Source: Candidatus Alkanophagales archaeon
GTDB taxonomy: Archaea; Halobacteriota; Syntropharchaeia; Alkanophagales; B39-G2
DNA length: 13,777 bases
NCBI GenBank assembly: GCA_003661185.1
Contig: QMVQ01000020.1
Location: forward strand, 1 to 13,777
Direction of reading: 5' to 3'
Shown here: positions 7,440 through 12,725 of the stretch, in pieces
Numbering within the stretch: position 1 is the stretch's first letter
How the letters are laid out: every line of letters starts with the position of its first letter
Notes under the pieces: model-generated
What the model was told of the DNA's origin: nothing
The model's database searches: none
Seen by the model: only the letters and a program-made list of their open reading frames with translations
Translations under genes and position numbers: made by a program

Positions 7440-7525
7440 GGATACTCCCTGGAGAGAGGTTGTGTGTTCAGGGAGCTCTTCGCTCCCATCATCCACACTT
7501 AAGGGCCGGGTCACAACAGCCCCCG
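7387..7525 (-). ncRNA. Candidate omega (guide) RNA scaffold overlapping the 3' end of tnpB
   Basis: TnpB nucleases use an RNA made from the end of their own gene and the right end of the element. Here the last part of tnpB, after the RuvC-III motif, encodes an unconserved-looking tail and is dense in stems. GGGAGC/GCTCCC (7471-7476 with 7482-7487, 5-base loop), CTCCCTG/CAGGGAG (7445-7451 with 7469-7475, 17-base loop) and CTCCCC/GGGGAG (7397-7402 with 7411-7416) are all perfect. The first two share an arm and so compete. The guide would be read from the flank below about 7387. The limits are approximate and the RNA itself is inferred. Confidence 0.4.
7397..7416 (-). repeat. Right-end stem-loop of the element
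   Basis: A perfect 6-bp stem, CTCCCC (7397-7402) with GGGGAG (7411-7416), encloses an 8-base loop that contains the tnpB stop codon TAA (7404-7406, minus). Subterminal hairpins at this place are typical of IS200/IS605 right ends, where they act as transposase recognition sites and as the 3' part of the guide RNA. Confidence 0.7.
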
Positions 7526-8795
7526 CTCTCAGCATGACTTCATCGAGCCCTGTTTTTTTCATACCTATCAGGAGGATGTTTGTAGCTCCGTTCTCGTCTC
7601 TATCGAATTTGACACCGCAGTTCTTGCAGTAGAAGTTTCTATCTTCTACAACGGTGTTTCTGGACCCGCAGATGGAACAGGTTCTGGTGCTGTAGGTTTC
7701 ACCAACAAAGATGGCGTGGTTTTCGTTCTCTCTTAGTTTGAGGATGAGAATATCGCCGAACTCTTTGAAGGCCCAGCGGTTTAACCTTTTTCTTGACAGT
7801 TTGTTTCCGTTTCCTTTATAGTGCTCTTCCCTTATGTTTCTGGGGTAGCCGATGAACACGACCGTGTTGGAGATGTTGCTTGCTACATCCTTCGCAAGTT
7901 TTCTCCTGAAATCCAGAGCCACATTTCTCCTTTTGTTTTTTAGCTTCTTTAACGCCTTGATTTTGCCTTTCCGCTGGAGTTTAGCAATCCTGTTGTTGAG
8001 CTCGTGCACCCTCCTGAAGAAGTGGCGGTGGTCTTCCTTTGGGAAGGAGAGAACACGGTTCTCTCCCTCCTTGTTTACCTGTTTGATATAAGCAAGCCTT
8101 TTCATTCCCAGATCTATGCCGGCGTAACCTTTAGCATGGACTTCAATTTCCCTTTCAACGGTAACGTGGACTTCCCACCTCTTCAGACGGTAGTTATAGA
8201 GAAGTCTGAATCCCTTAATTTTCCACTTCAGGTGATCATCAGCGTAAGGGTAGGTAATAAGGGGGATGTAGATTGTTTCATACTTTCTCAGAGTGGAGAT
8301 CTTAGCCCAGACCTTAAACTTCTTGCAGGTGGAGAAGACGATCTCACCGATCCTCCTGTCGAAGAAGATCGGCGGCTTTTTGTTAACAGATGGAGGGGAG
8401 GGTTCCCGATCTATCAGCCGTTTAAGCTTCTTTTCCAGCTTTTTTACTCTGTTTTTGTTTTTGCTTGCTCTTGCCCTTTCAAGGGACTTCTCGAGCTTCT
8501 TCACTTTCTTCTTCCATTTTTCGTGCAACTTCTTGTAGCCACGATACATCTCGAGAGCTCTATCCCTCGCACACTGAACGAAGGCTGAACTTAAGCCAGT
8601 TTGCTCAGCGATAACCCGCTGATACCTGTTCGCTTCCTTTCTGGTGGTTATGTCATTCTCAACGATAATGTTGAGGTAAAGAGAAACAGCGAACGTCAAT
8701 CTGGCTGAGAGCTTCTCAATACGACCCAGCTTCCTCTTTGTTATTTCAGGACTTACAGGCAACTTAACGGTTTTCTGGATGGTGGTTGTAACCAT
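7404..8795 (-). CDS. tnpB: TnpB RNA-guided nuclease
   Basis: A 463-residue TnpB, ancestor-type relative of Cas12, from an IS605-type element. The N-terminal half is helical and very basic (Lys-rich stretch about 90-130). The RuvC-like core starts with GIDLGMKRLAY (catalytic Asp about 228). A zinc finger follows (C373-x2-C376, C390-x2-C393), then the RuvC-III motif DRDENGATNIL (about 398-408). The usual RuvC-II Glu is absent: the strand reads VVFIGYPRN (about 312-320) with Gly in its place. Instead a Glu stands in VGETYSTRTC (about E366), as in a TnpB group with a relocated catalytic Glu. Start: ATG at 8795; GTG at 8798 is equally possible and is better spaced (7 bases) from the AGGTGA. No frameshift or stop is seen, so it may be active. 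Confidence 0.94.
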   Translation of the reverse strand: MVTTTIQKTVKLPVSPEITKRKLGRIEKLSARLTFAVSLYLNIIVENDITTRKEANRYQRVIAEQTGLSSAFVQCARDRALEMYRGYKKLHEKWKKKVKKLEKSLERARASKNKNRVKKLEKKLKRLIDREPSPPSVNKKPPIFFDRRIGEIVFSTCKKFKVWAKISTLRKYETIYIPLITYPYADDHLKWKIKGFRLLYNYRLKRWEVHVTVEREIEVHAKGYAGIDLGMKRLAYIKQVNKEGENRVLSFPKEDHRHFFRRVHELNNRIAKLQRKGKIKALKKLKNKRRNVALDFRRKLAKDVASNISNTVVFIGYPRNIREEHYKGNGNKLSRKRLNRWAFKEFGDILILKLRENENHAIFVGETYSTRTCSICGSRNTVVEDRNFYCKNCGVKFDRDENGATNILLIGMKKTGLDEVMLRAGAVVTRPLSVDDGSEELPEHTTSLQGVSSPVVGEGCSPF

Positions 8796-8821
8796 CACCG
8801 CTCGTTCACCTTTCGTCTGTT

Positions 8822-8852
8822 AACACATATATGGTGTAATATTTACTTATAC
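8822..8852 (-). promoter_or_regulatory. Possible tnpB promoter region
   Basis: An AT-rich stretch inside the left end of the element holds two TATA-like sequences on the minus strand: ATATATG around 8826-8832, about 32 bases before the GTG/ATG start pair, and TATAAGTAAATA further upstream. AGGTGA lies between them and the start. Which box is used cannot be decided by reading. Confidence 0.35.
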
Positions 8853-8856
8853 GTTC

Positions 8857-8898
8857 CGTCGCTGTATCCCACGACTGAAGTCGCGGGGATTAGCGACG
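8857..8898. repeat. Left-end imperfect palindrome of the element
   Basis: Outer arms CGTCGCT (8857-8863) and AGCGACG (8892-8898) are perfect inverted complements. Inside, CCC-A-CGAC and GTCG-C-GGG (8868-8875 with 8880-8887) pair around a TGAA loop, with one A/C mismatch that becomes a G/T wobble on the tnpB strand. Hairpins of this kind, with a CGACT-AGTCG core and C/G-rich base, mark the ends of archaeal IS200/IS605 and tnpB elements. Whether the outer arms belong to the element or to the target is unknown. Confidence 0.7.
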
Positions 8899-8941
8899 AG
8901 AAGAGATCCTAAAGCAACGCAGAAAGCTCAAAGGGGATAGT

Positions 8942-9673
8942 ATGGAAGGAGTGGGTAAAAAGAAAGAGCGAGCTGCGGCGTCGGCGGCGGCGCTCGTCGA
9001 GGATGGTATGGTCGTGGGTTTGGGAACTGGCTCAACGGCGGAGCTTGTCATCCGTAAAATCGGTGAGCGTGTGAGGGAGGAGGGGTTAAAAATTCTGGCT
9101 GTTGCCACGTCGGTGCAGTCAGAGCTACTGGCGGCAGAGTGCGGAATTCCGCTGACGACGCTCGATGCACATTTCCCCTTACATATCTGCATAGACGGCG
9201 CAGACCAAGTTGACGGCGATTTAAACCTGCTAAAGGGCGGCTGGGGGTCACACACTCGTGAAAAGGTAGTAGCCGCCGCCGCAAAACGCCTCGTCATCTG
9301 TGTGGACGATTCGAAGCTCGTGGAGTGGCTGAGCAAGCCGGTGCCGCTGGAAGTGCTACCTTATGCTCGCCGTGTTGTTTTCGAGGCGGTGCGGGCGCTC
9401 GGCGGCACGCCGACGCTGCGGACGCATGCAAAGGGCGCTGCACCGTTCTTCACCGAGCATGGCAACCTCGTCGTGGACGCCGATTTCGGCGAGATTAGAG
9501 ACCCAAAAGCGCTGAGCGTCAAGCTTTCCGAAATCCCGGGCGTCGTCGAGCACGGCATCTTCACGCTCGCCGAAAAAACGGAGGTGCACGTCGGCAGGGA
9601 TGGCAGGATTGAAATTTTGAAGCCGAAGAGCAGGGGGGCGAAAGTTAAAAAGTTACAATACACAAAACGGTAA
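8942..9673 (+). CDS. rpiA: Ribose-5-phosphate isomerase A
   Basis: A 243-residue enzyme that interconverts ribose-5-phosphate and ribulose-5-phosphate, supplying pentose for nucleotides. The phosphate-binding GLGTGSTA is at residues 26-33. DGADQVDGDLNLLKGG (85-100) has the catalytic Asp85, Asp88 and Lys98 corresponding to E. coli D81, D84 and K94. TREK (105-108) gives Glu107, the expected general base. Two changes from the common family pattern are Gln89 where DGADEVD has Glu, and Trp101 in place of a Gly of KGGGG; neither is a catalytic residue. AGGGG lies about 6 bases before the ATG. No TATA box is evident between the mobile element and the ATG, so its old promoter may have been upstream of the DUF429 gene. 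The mscS start is 1 base after its stop. Confidence 0.97.
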   Translation: MEGVGKKKERAAASAAALVEDGMVVGLGTGSTAELVIRKIGERVREEGLKILAVATSVQSELLAAECGIPLTTLDAHFPLHICIDGADQVDGDLNLLKGGWGSHTREKVVAAAAKRLVICVDDSKLVEWLSKPVPLEVLPYARRVVFEAVRALGGTPTLRTHAKGAAPFFTEHGNLVVDADFGEIRDPKALSVKLSEIPGVVEHGIFTLAEKTEVHVGRDGRIEILKPKSRGAKVKKLQYTKR

Positions 9674-9674
9674 C

Positions 9675-10694
9675 ATGCTTGTTGGCGGTCTGGAGGATTG
9701 GCTGCCTATAGTCGAGGATTTTATATTTACGGCGTTCATTTTATTTTTCTCGCTCCTGCTTGCGTTGCTGTTTTACTTCATCCTTAGGAAATACGCTGCG
9801 AAAGCCGCTGATGAGCGTCATAAAAGCATTGCGGGTGCGTTCGCTTTACCAGTGTTCTTCGGTGTAGTCCTTGCAGGTGCTTACCTTGCAGTGCTCCGTC
9901 TACCGCAACTCGCCTTTGTCACCGTGCTCCTTAAAGTTCTGGGCGTGCTCGTCGGTGTGTTCGCAAGCATCCGCCTGATAGGTGCTCTGGTGGAGCGATA
10001 TGCGAGGGAGCGCATTGTTTACAAGAGTCTCATTGGCATGCGGCGAATCGTAAATGCGTTCATTTACGTAATCGCCATCATAATAGTCATTGGGCTTCTG
10101 GGCTACGACGTGACGGCTCTCGCCGCAGGCTTCGGCATCAGCGCCCTCGTTGTCGCCCTTGCGTTACAGAGCACGCTTTCTAACTACTTTGCCGGCATCT
10201 ACATCACGATGGAACGTTCCATAAAGATAGGCGACTACGTGGAACTCGAGGGCGGGCTTAGCGGCTTCGTCGAGGAGATAACATGGCGGAGTACCAAGAT
10301 ACGAACGCTCCTCGACAACCTTGTCATCATTCCGAATGCAAAGCTTGCGGAGAGCATAATCACGAATTATTACGACCCGACGAGGGAGATGAACATAAGA
10401 ATAAACTGCGGCGTGAGCTACGGCTCCGACCTCGAAAAAGTGGAGCGTGTGACGCTGAACGTTGCGAGGCAGGTGCTGCGGAGCGTGAGCGGCGGCGTGG
10501 AGACCTTTGAGCCCCTCGTGCGCTTTAACAACTTCGGCGACTCCAACATCGAATTCACGGTCATTTTACGTGTGAAGAGCATTGTTGACCAGTATTTGGT
10601 GAAGCACGAGTTCATAAAAGAGCTGACGAAGGCTTACGCCAAAGAGGGCATCGAAATCGCATACCCCTGTCGCAATATCTTCCTGCGTGGATGA
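9675..10694 (+). CDS. mscS: Small-conductance mechanosensitive channel (MscS family)
   Basis: A 339-residue inner-membrane channel that opens under membrane tension and protects against osmotic downshift. Hydrophobic segments lie at about 15-37, 53-74, 78-102 and 124-143, followed by the pore-lining helix rich in Gly and Ala (about 150-175, AGFGISALVVALALQSTLSN). The MscS beta domain follows, with the typical KIGDYVEL (184-191) and LVIIPNAKL (216-224) strings, then the mixed C-terminal domain. Five rather than three helices puts it among the larger simple MscS homologues. The ATG follows the rpiA stop by one base, so the two genes form one transcript. There is no strong Shine-Dalgarno site, which suggests translational coupling to rpiA. 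Confidence 0.95.
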   Translation: MLVGGLEDWLPIVEDFIFTAFILFFSLLLALLFYFILRKYAAKAADERHKSIAGAFALPVFFGVVLAGAYLAVLRLPQLAFVTVLLKVLGVLVGVFASIRLIGALVERYARERIVYKSLIGMRRIVNAFIYVIAIIIVIGLLGYDVTALAAGFGISALVVALALQSTLSNYFAGIYITMERSIKIGDYVELEGGLSGFVEEITWRSTKIRTLLDNLVIIPNAKLAESIITNYYDPTREMNIRINCGVSYGSDLEKVERVTLNVARQVLRSVSGGVETFEPLVRFNNFGDSNIEFTVILRVKSIVDQYLVKHEFIKELTKAYAKEGIEIAYPCRNIFLRG

Positions 10695-10708
10695 CTTGTG
10701 AAGGGCTT

Positions 10709-10736
10709 CTGCTGCACAGCAGTGGCGAGCATGCTC
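10709..10736. repeat. Two adjacent palindromes between convergent genes
   Basis: CTGCTGCACAGCAG (10709-10722, 6-bp arms around CA) is followed four bases later by GAGCATGCTC (10727-10736), a perfect 10-base palindrome. They lie in the 56-base gap between the converging mscS and sirC. They could help end transcription from both sides or bind a dimeric protein. No oligo-T tract follows closely, so a classical terminator is not clear. Confidence 0.45.
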
Positions 10737-10750
10737 ATCCCCGCCTTTGT

Positions 10751-11458
10751 TTAGGTATCATCAGCGCTCTCATCAGCGCCCGCATTTTCATTATGCGTGG
10801 CGAGCCGTTTACATTTCTCAAACGCAAGCGTCCTGCCCGCCTCGTAAGATTCACGTAGAGCTGCCCAGACCTCTTCGTCCTCTAAAATTCTCCAAAGGAT
10901 GAGTTCCCGCCGCCTTTGCCTCTTAACCTCGCTCTTCAGCCATGTCCTTAGCTCTTGCTGTAATTTTACCATTTTTGCATGCTCTTCGTCGACGACGTTT
11001 TCAAAGAGCTGCCGCAAATATCTCGCAGCCGCGGGGCTGCGCCCCTGCGTCGAGACTGCGATTAGGATGCCGTTGCGCCGCAGCACCGCAGGAAGGAGCA
11101 CGTTAGCCGGGCGGTCAGCTCGGTTTACGAGTTTTCCATGCCGTTTTGCGAGCTTTTCGACTTTTGCGTTGATTTCGGCGTTGTCGGTCGCTGCTACCAC
11201 GAGGAACGCATCCCGCACGAGCGCATCGAGTTTTGCGAGAGAAGCGCTGTCGGCAATGTCCAACGGCACAAGCCTGACGCTCCCCACCGCCGCAAGCTTT
11301 TTCAAGCCTTCGGAGAACTCTTCGGCTCTGGCGACAACGGTCACGGTGGCGCCCTTGAAGAACTTCGCCTTACGCTCGCCGACGGCGCCCCCGCCGACGA
11401 CCAAAACCTTCTTACCTTCGAGGTTCACGATTAGCGGCGTCCATGCTGACGGCGTCAC
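10751..11458 (-). CDS. sirC: Precorrin-2 dehydrogenase (SirC/CysG N-terminal type)
   Basis: A 235-residue NAD-dependent enzyme that oxidises precorrin-2 to sirohydrochlorin, the branch point for siroheme, F430, cobalamin (anaerobic route) and archaeal heme. The Rossmann motif VLVVGGGAVGERKA is at residues 18-31, followed by VVAATDNAEIN (87-97), VNRADRP (111-117, with a likely catalytic Asp115) and STQGRSPAAARYLR (136-149), all typical of the family. Some relatives also act as ferrochelatase; this one lacks a fused methyltransferase. I start it at GTG 11458, which overlaps the carS stop as GTGA and has an AGGAGGTG five bases upstream. The frame stays open to 11725, but those residues lie opposite conserved carS codons. 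The acidic, polar end (after about residue 218) is not conserved in the family as I know it. Confidence 0.92.
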   Translation of the reverse strand: MTPSAWTPLIVNLEGKKVLVVGGGAVGERKAKFFKGATVTVVARAEEFSEGLKKLAAVGSVRLVPLDIADSASLAKLDALVRDAFLVVAATDNAEINAKVEKLAKRHGKLVNRADRPANVLLPAVLRRNGILIAVSTQGRSPAAARYLRQLFENVVDEEHAKMVKLQQELRTWLKSEVKRQRRRELILWRILEDEEVWAALRESYEAGRTLAFEKCKRLATHNENAGADESADDT

Positions 11459-12003
11459 CACGGCACCTCCTTCCTCCCAAGCTTGAACGCCACGTAGTTC
11501 GTTATGAGATGGATGGGCGGCGTGAGCACGAGCAGCCAGAATGCTACGAGCGGCGTAAAATTCATGAAAAACCACGGTCTCGAAAATAAGAATGTCAGGA
11601 GCATGGCGCCGAGGACGAAATCCAGCTGGTCCACGACGGGCAGCGGCGCGCCCCTTTTTATTCTGAGACGGCGTTTCAAAAAGCTGCCAGCAACGTCGCC
11701 GAGCATCGCCCCGCAAGATAAACATGTCAAGACGATGAGAAACTGCGGAAACTCGCCGAACGTCGGCAGGCGATGCCCAATGCCGAAAATGTCTTCAAGT
11801 AGGATCTGCATCAGCCCGACGAGGACGCCGCAGGCTACGCCCGTGAAAAAACCCTCGAATGTCTTGCCATCGCCCAATATGCGTTCGCCAAAGAGCGAGC
11901 GCCCTAAGTCCATAGGGGTCTTCCCGCCGAAAAACGCTGCACTCCCGTTCGCTGCATACGCAGGCAGGATTACCCAGAGCGCCTTCGCAATACTCGTGAG
12001 CAT
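11455..12003 (-). CDS. carS: CDP-archaeol synthase
   Basis: A 182-residue integral membrane enzyme (DUF46 family) that joins CTP with unsaturated archaetidic acid (digeranylgeranylglyceryl phosphate) to make CDP-archaeol, the precursor of archaeal polar lipids. Family marks are ANGSAAFFGGKTPMDLG near the start, ILGDGKTFEG (about 42-51), the GDVAGSFLKRR block and the following IKRGAPLPVVDQLDF (about 115-129), which form the cytoplasmic catalytic loops between about five hydrophobic segments. Length is usual. The start is ATG at 12003; a GTG directly before it at 12006 sits closer to the GGGGGA upstream and may be used instead. It is transcribed divergently from the ATP synthase operon, probably from the palindromic TATA box at 12043-12052, and overlaps sirC at its end. 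Its presence is strong evidence that the genome is archaeal. Confidence 0.95.
   Translation of the reverse strand: MLTSIAKALWVILPAYAANGSAAFFGGKTPMDLGRSLFGERILGDGKTFEGFFTGVACGVLVGLMQILLEDIFGIGHRLPTFGEFPQFLIVLTCLSCGAMLGDVAGSFLKRRLRIKRGAPLPVVDQLDFVLGAMLLTFLFSRPWFFMNFTPLVAFWLLVLTPPIHLITNYVAFKLGRKEVPW
11464..11471 (-). promoter_or_regulatory. Shine-Dalgarno site of sirC inside carS
   Basis: The minus strand reads AGGAGGTG here, five bases before the GTG start of sirC and within the last codons of carS. It decides the sirC start in favour of GTG at 11458 and shows that carS and sirC are translated from one message. Confidence 0.75.
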
Positions 12004-12042
12004 CACTCAACCATCCCCCACGCCTCAAAGAAATTTCGACAA

Positions 12043-12052
12043 CTATATATAG
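12043..12052. promoter_or_regulatory. Palindromic TATA box shared by carS and the ATP synthase operon
   Basis: CTATATATAG is a perfect palindrome in the gap between two divergent genes. Counting about 26 bases in each direction puts start sites near 12073 (+) and 12021 (-). This gives short leaders of about 15-18 bases that would still hold the Shine-Dalgarno sites, clearly so for atpK (GGAGGTGA, 12074-12081). It may serve both directions. Confidence 0.6.
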
Positions 12053-12087
12053 GGGTCTTCTAAGGCTTAAGTTGGAGGTGAAAGAGG

Positions 12088-12411
12088 ATGAGAATGCTTC
12101 GAGTATTGCTCCTGGCTTTGCTCGTCGGTATGATGCTTGCGGGCGTCTCCTTAGCTGCGGAGGAAGGAGAGGCTGCGGGCCAACTTACGGATGCTTCATG
12201 GATTGCGATTTCAGCAGCAATCACGATGGCTGGATCAGCGATAGCTTCGGGGTATGCGATAGCAGCTACCGGAACCGCGGCGTCAGCGGCGACTGCCGAG
12301 AAGCCTGAGGTCTTCGGTCGAGTCCTGATATTCGTGGCGCTTGCGGAAGCGGTTGCTATTTACGGGCTGCTGATAGCGTTCATGCTCTGGACAAAAATCA
12401 AGGTTGCGTGA
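12088..12411 (+). CDS. atpK: A-type ATP synthase subunit K (rotor proteolipid)
   Basis: A 107-residue proteolipid that forms the ion-carrying rotor ring of the archaeal ATP synthase. Residues 1-23 look like a signal peptide (basic start, Leu-rich core, cleavage likely after VSLA or one residue on). After it come two membrane helices: the Gly/Ala-rich WIAISAAITMAGSAIASGYA (38-57) and VLIFVALAEAVAIYGLLIAF (79-98). The ion-binding Glu87 lies in the second. The usual LPET-like context of this Glu reads LAEA here, and no Gln is seen in helix 1. That gives no support for sodium binding, though reading alone cannot settle it. GGAGGTGA lies six bases before the ATG. The stop overlaps the next reading frame as ATGA. 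It is the first gene after the divergent promoter; no atpH or atpI lies upstream. Confidence 0.93.
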   Translation: MRMLRVLLLALLVGMMLAGVSLAAEEGEAAGQLTDASWIAISAAITMAGSAIASGYAIAATGTAASAATAEKPEVFGRVLIFVALAEAVAIYGLLIAFMLWTKIKVA

Positions 12412-12716
12412 TGACGCAAGCTGAGACCAGGACCGAGACCGAGAGCAAAAGGGCAAGTGAGAGGGCGAGAGAGGGAAGAGAGGGGAACTTCCTCAGGGAG
12501 CTGTGGAGAAAAGCGAGAGAAAACATTTTTTTGCTAGCACTCCCCTACGCAGTCCTTATTTCCTCCCTCACAATCATAGGAATGTTCTTTGGTTACGAGT
12601 TGGCGGTGGGACGCAGCGAGATGCTAAGAGCGTTAATAGCGTTTTCACTTTCCATGCTCGGCTTCGTCTCTGGAGTGATAATCTCTTATATCGTTGTGAG
12701 AGTCAAATACGGGTGA
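12408..12716 (+). CDS. Unrecognised two-helix membrane protein in the ATP synthase operon
   Basis: A 102-residue protein that I do not recognise. The first 35 or so residues are highly charged and polar (Glu, Arg, Thr, Ser), probably a cytoplasmic helix. Two hydrophobic segments follow, about 41-63 (IFLLALPYAVLISSLTIIGM) and 74-96 (LRALIAFSLSMLGFVSGVIIS), then a short basic end. It starts at ATG 12408, overlapping the atpK stop as ATGA; a second ATG follows directly at 12411. Its stop lies inside the Shine-Dalgarno region of atpC, so it is embedded in the operon. Archaeal operons usually have subunit E between K and C; this is not subunit E, which is soluble and larger. A role in assembling or anchoring the rotor ring, like small AtpI-type proteins, is a guess from position. 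Confidence 0.75.
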   Translation: MMTQAETRTETESKRASERAREGREGNFLRELWRKARENIFLLALPYAVLISSLTIIGMFFGYELAVGRSEMLRALIAFSLSMLGFVSGVIISYIVVRVKYG

Positions 12717-12725
12717 GGTGACAGG

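Larger units (their letters stand above)
7387..8898 (-). mobile_element. tnpB-only IS200/IS605-type element
   Basis: An element of about 1.5 kb carries a single tnpB gene and no Y1 transposase (tnpA), so it would need a TnpA supplied elsewhere to move. Its left end (high coordinates) is marked by a 42-base imperfect palindrome and its right end by a stem-loop containing the tnpB stop codon. The boundaries are estimates: this family makes no target duplication, and the exact tips cannot be read without an empty site. A TCAC on the minus strand at 7387-7390 is a candidate right tip by analogy with known family tips. It sits between the DUF429 gene and rpiA and by eye is richer in A+T and in Lys codons than its neighbours, which fits transfer. 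Confidence 0.85.

Noticed and set aside
7397..7525. Short repeated CTCCC/GGGAG units suggesting a repeat array
   Set aside because: The units are inverted, unevenly spaced and inside the end of tnpB; they are hairpins, not a CRISPR array.
8004..8588. 194-codon open frame on the plus strand
   Set aside because: It is antisense to tnpB; the Phe/Leu-rich composition is what Lys/Glu codons give on the opposite strand.
11459..11725. 89-residue extension of sirC
   Set aside because: It lies opposite or over conserved carS codons, is Arg/Ala-rich like shadow sequence, and the GTG at 11458 has an ideal Shine-Dalgarno site.
11504..12052. 182-codon open frame on the plus strand across carS and its promoter
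   Set aside because: It is antisense to carS, low in recognisable features and runs through the TATA box.
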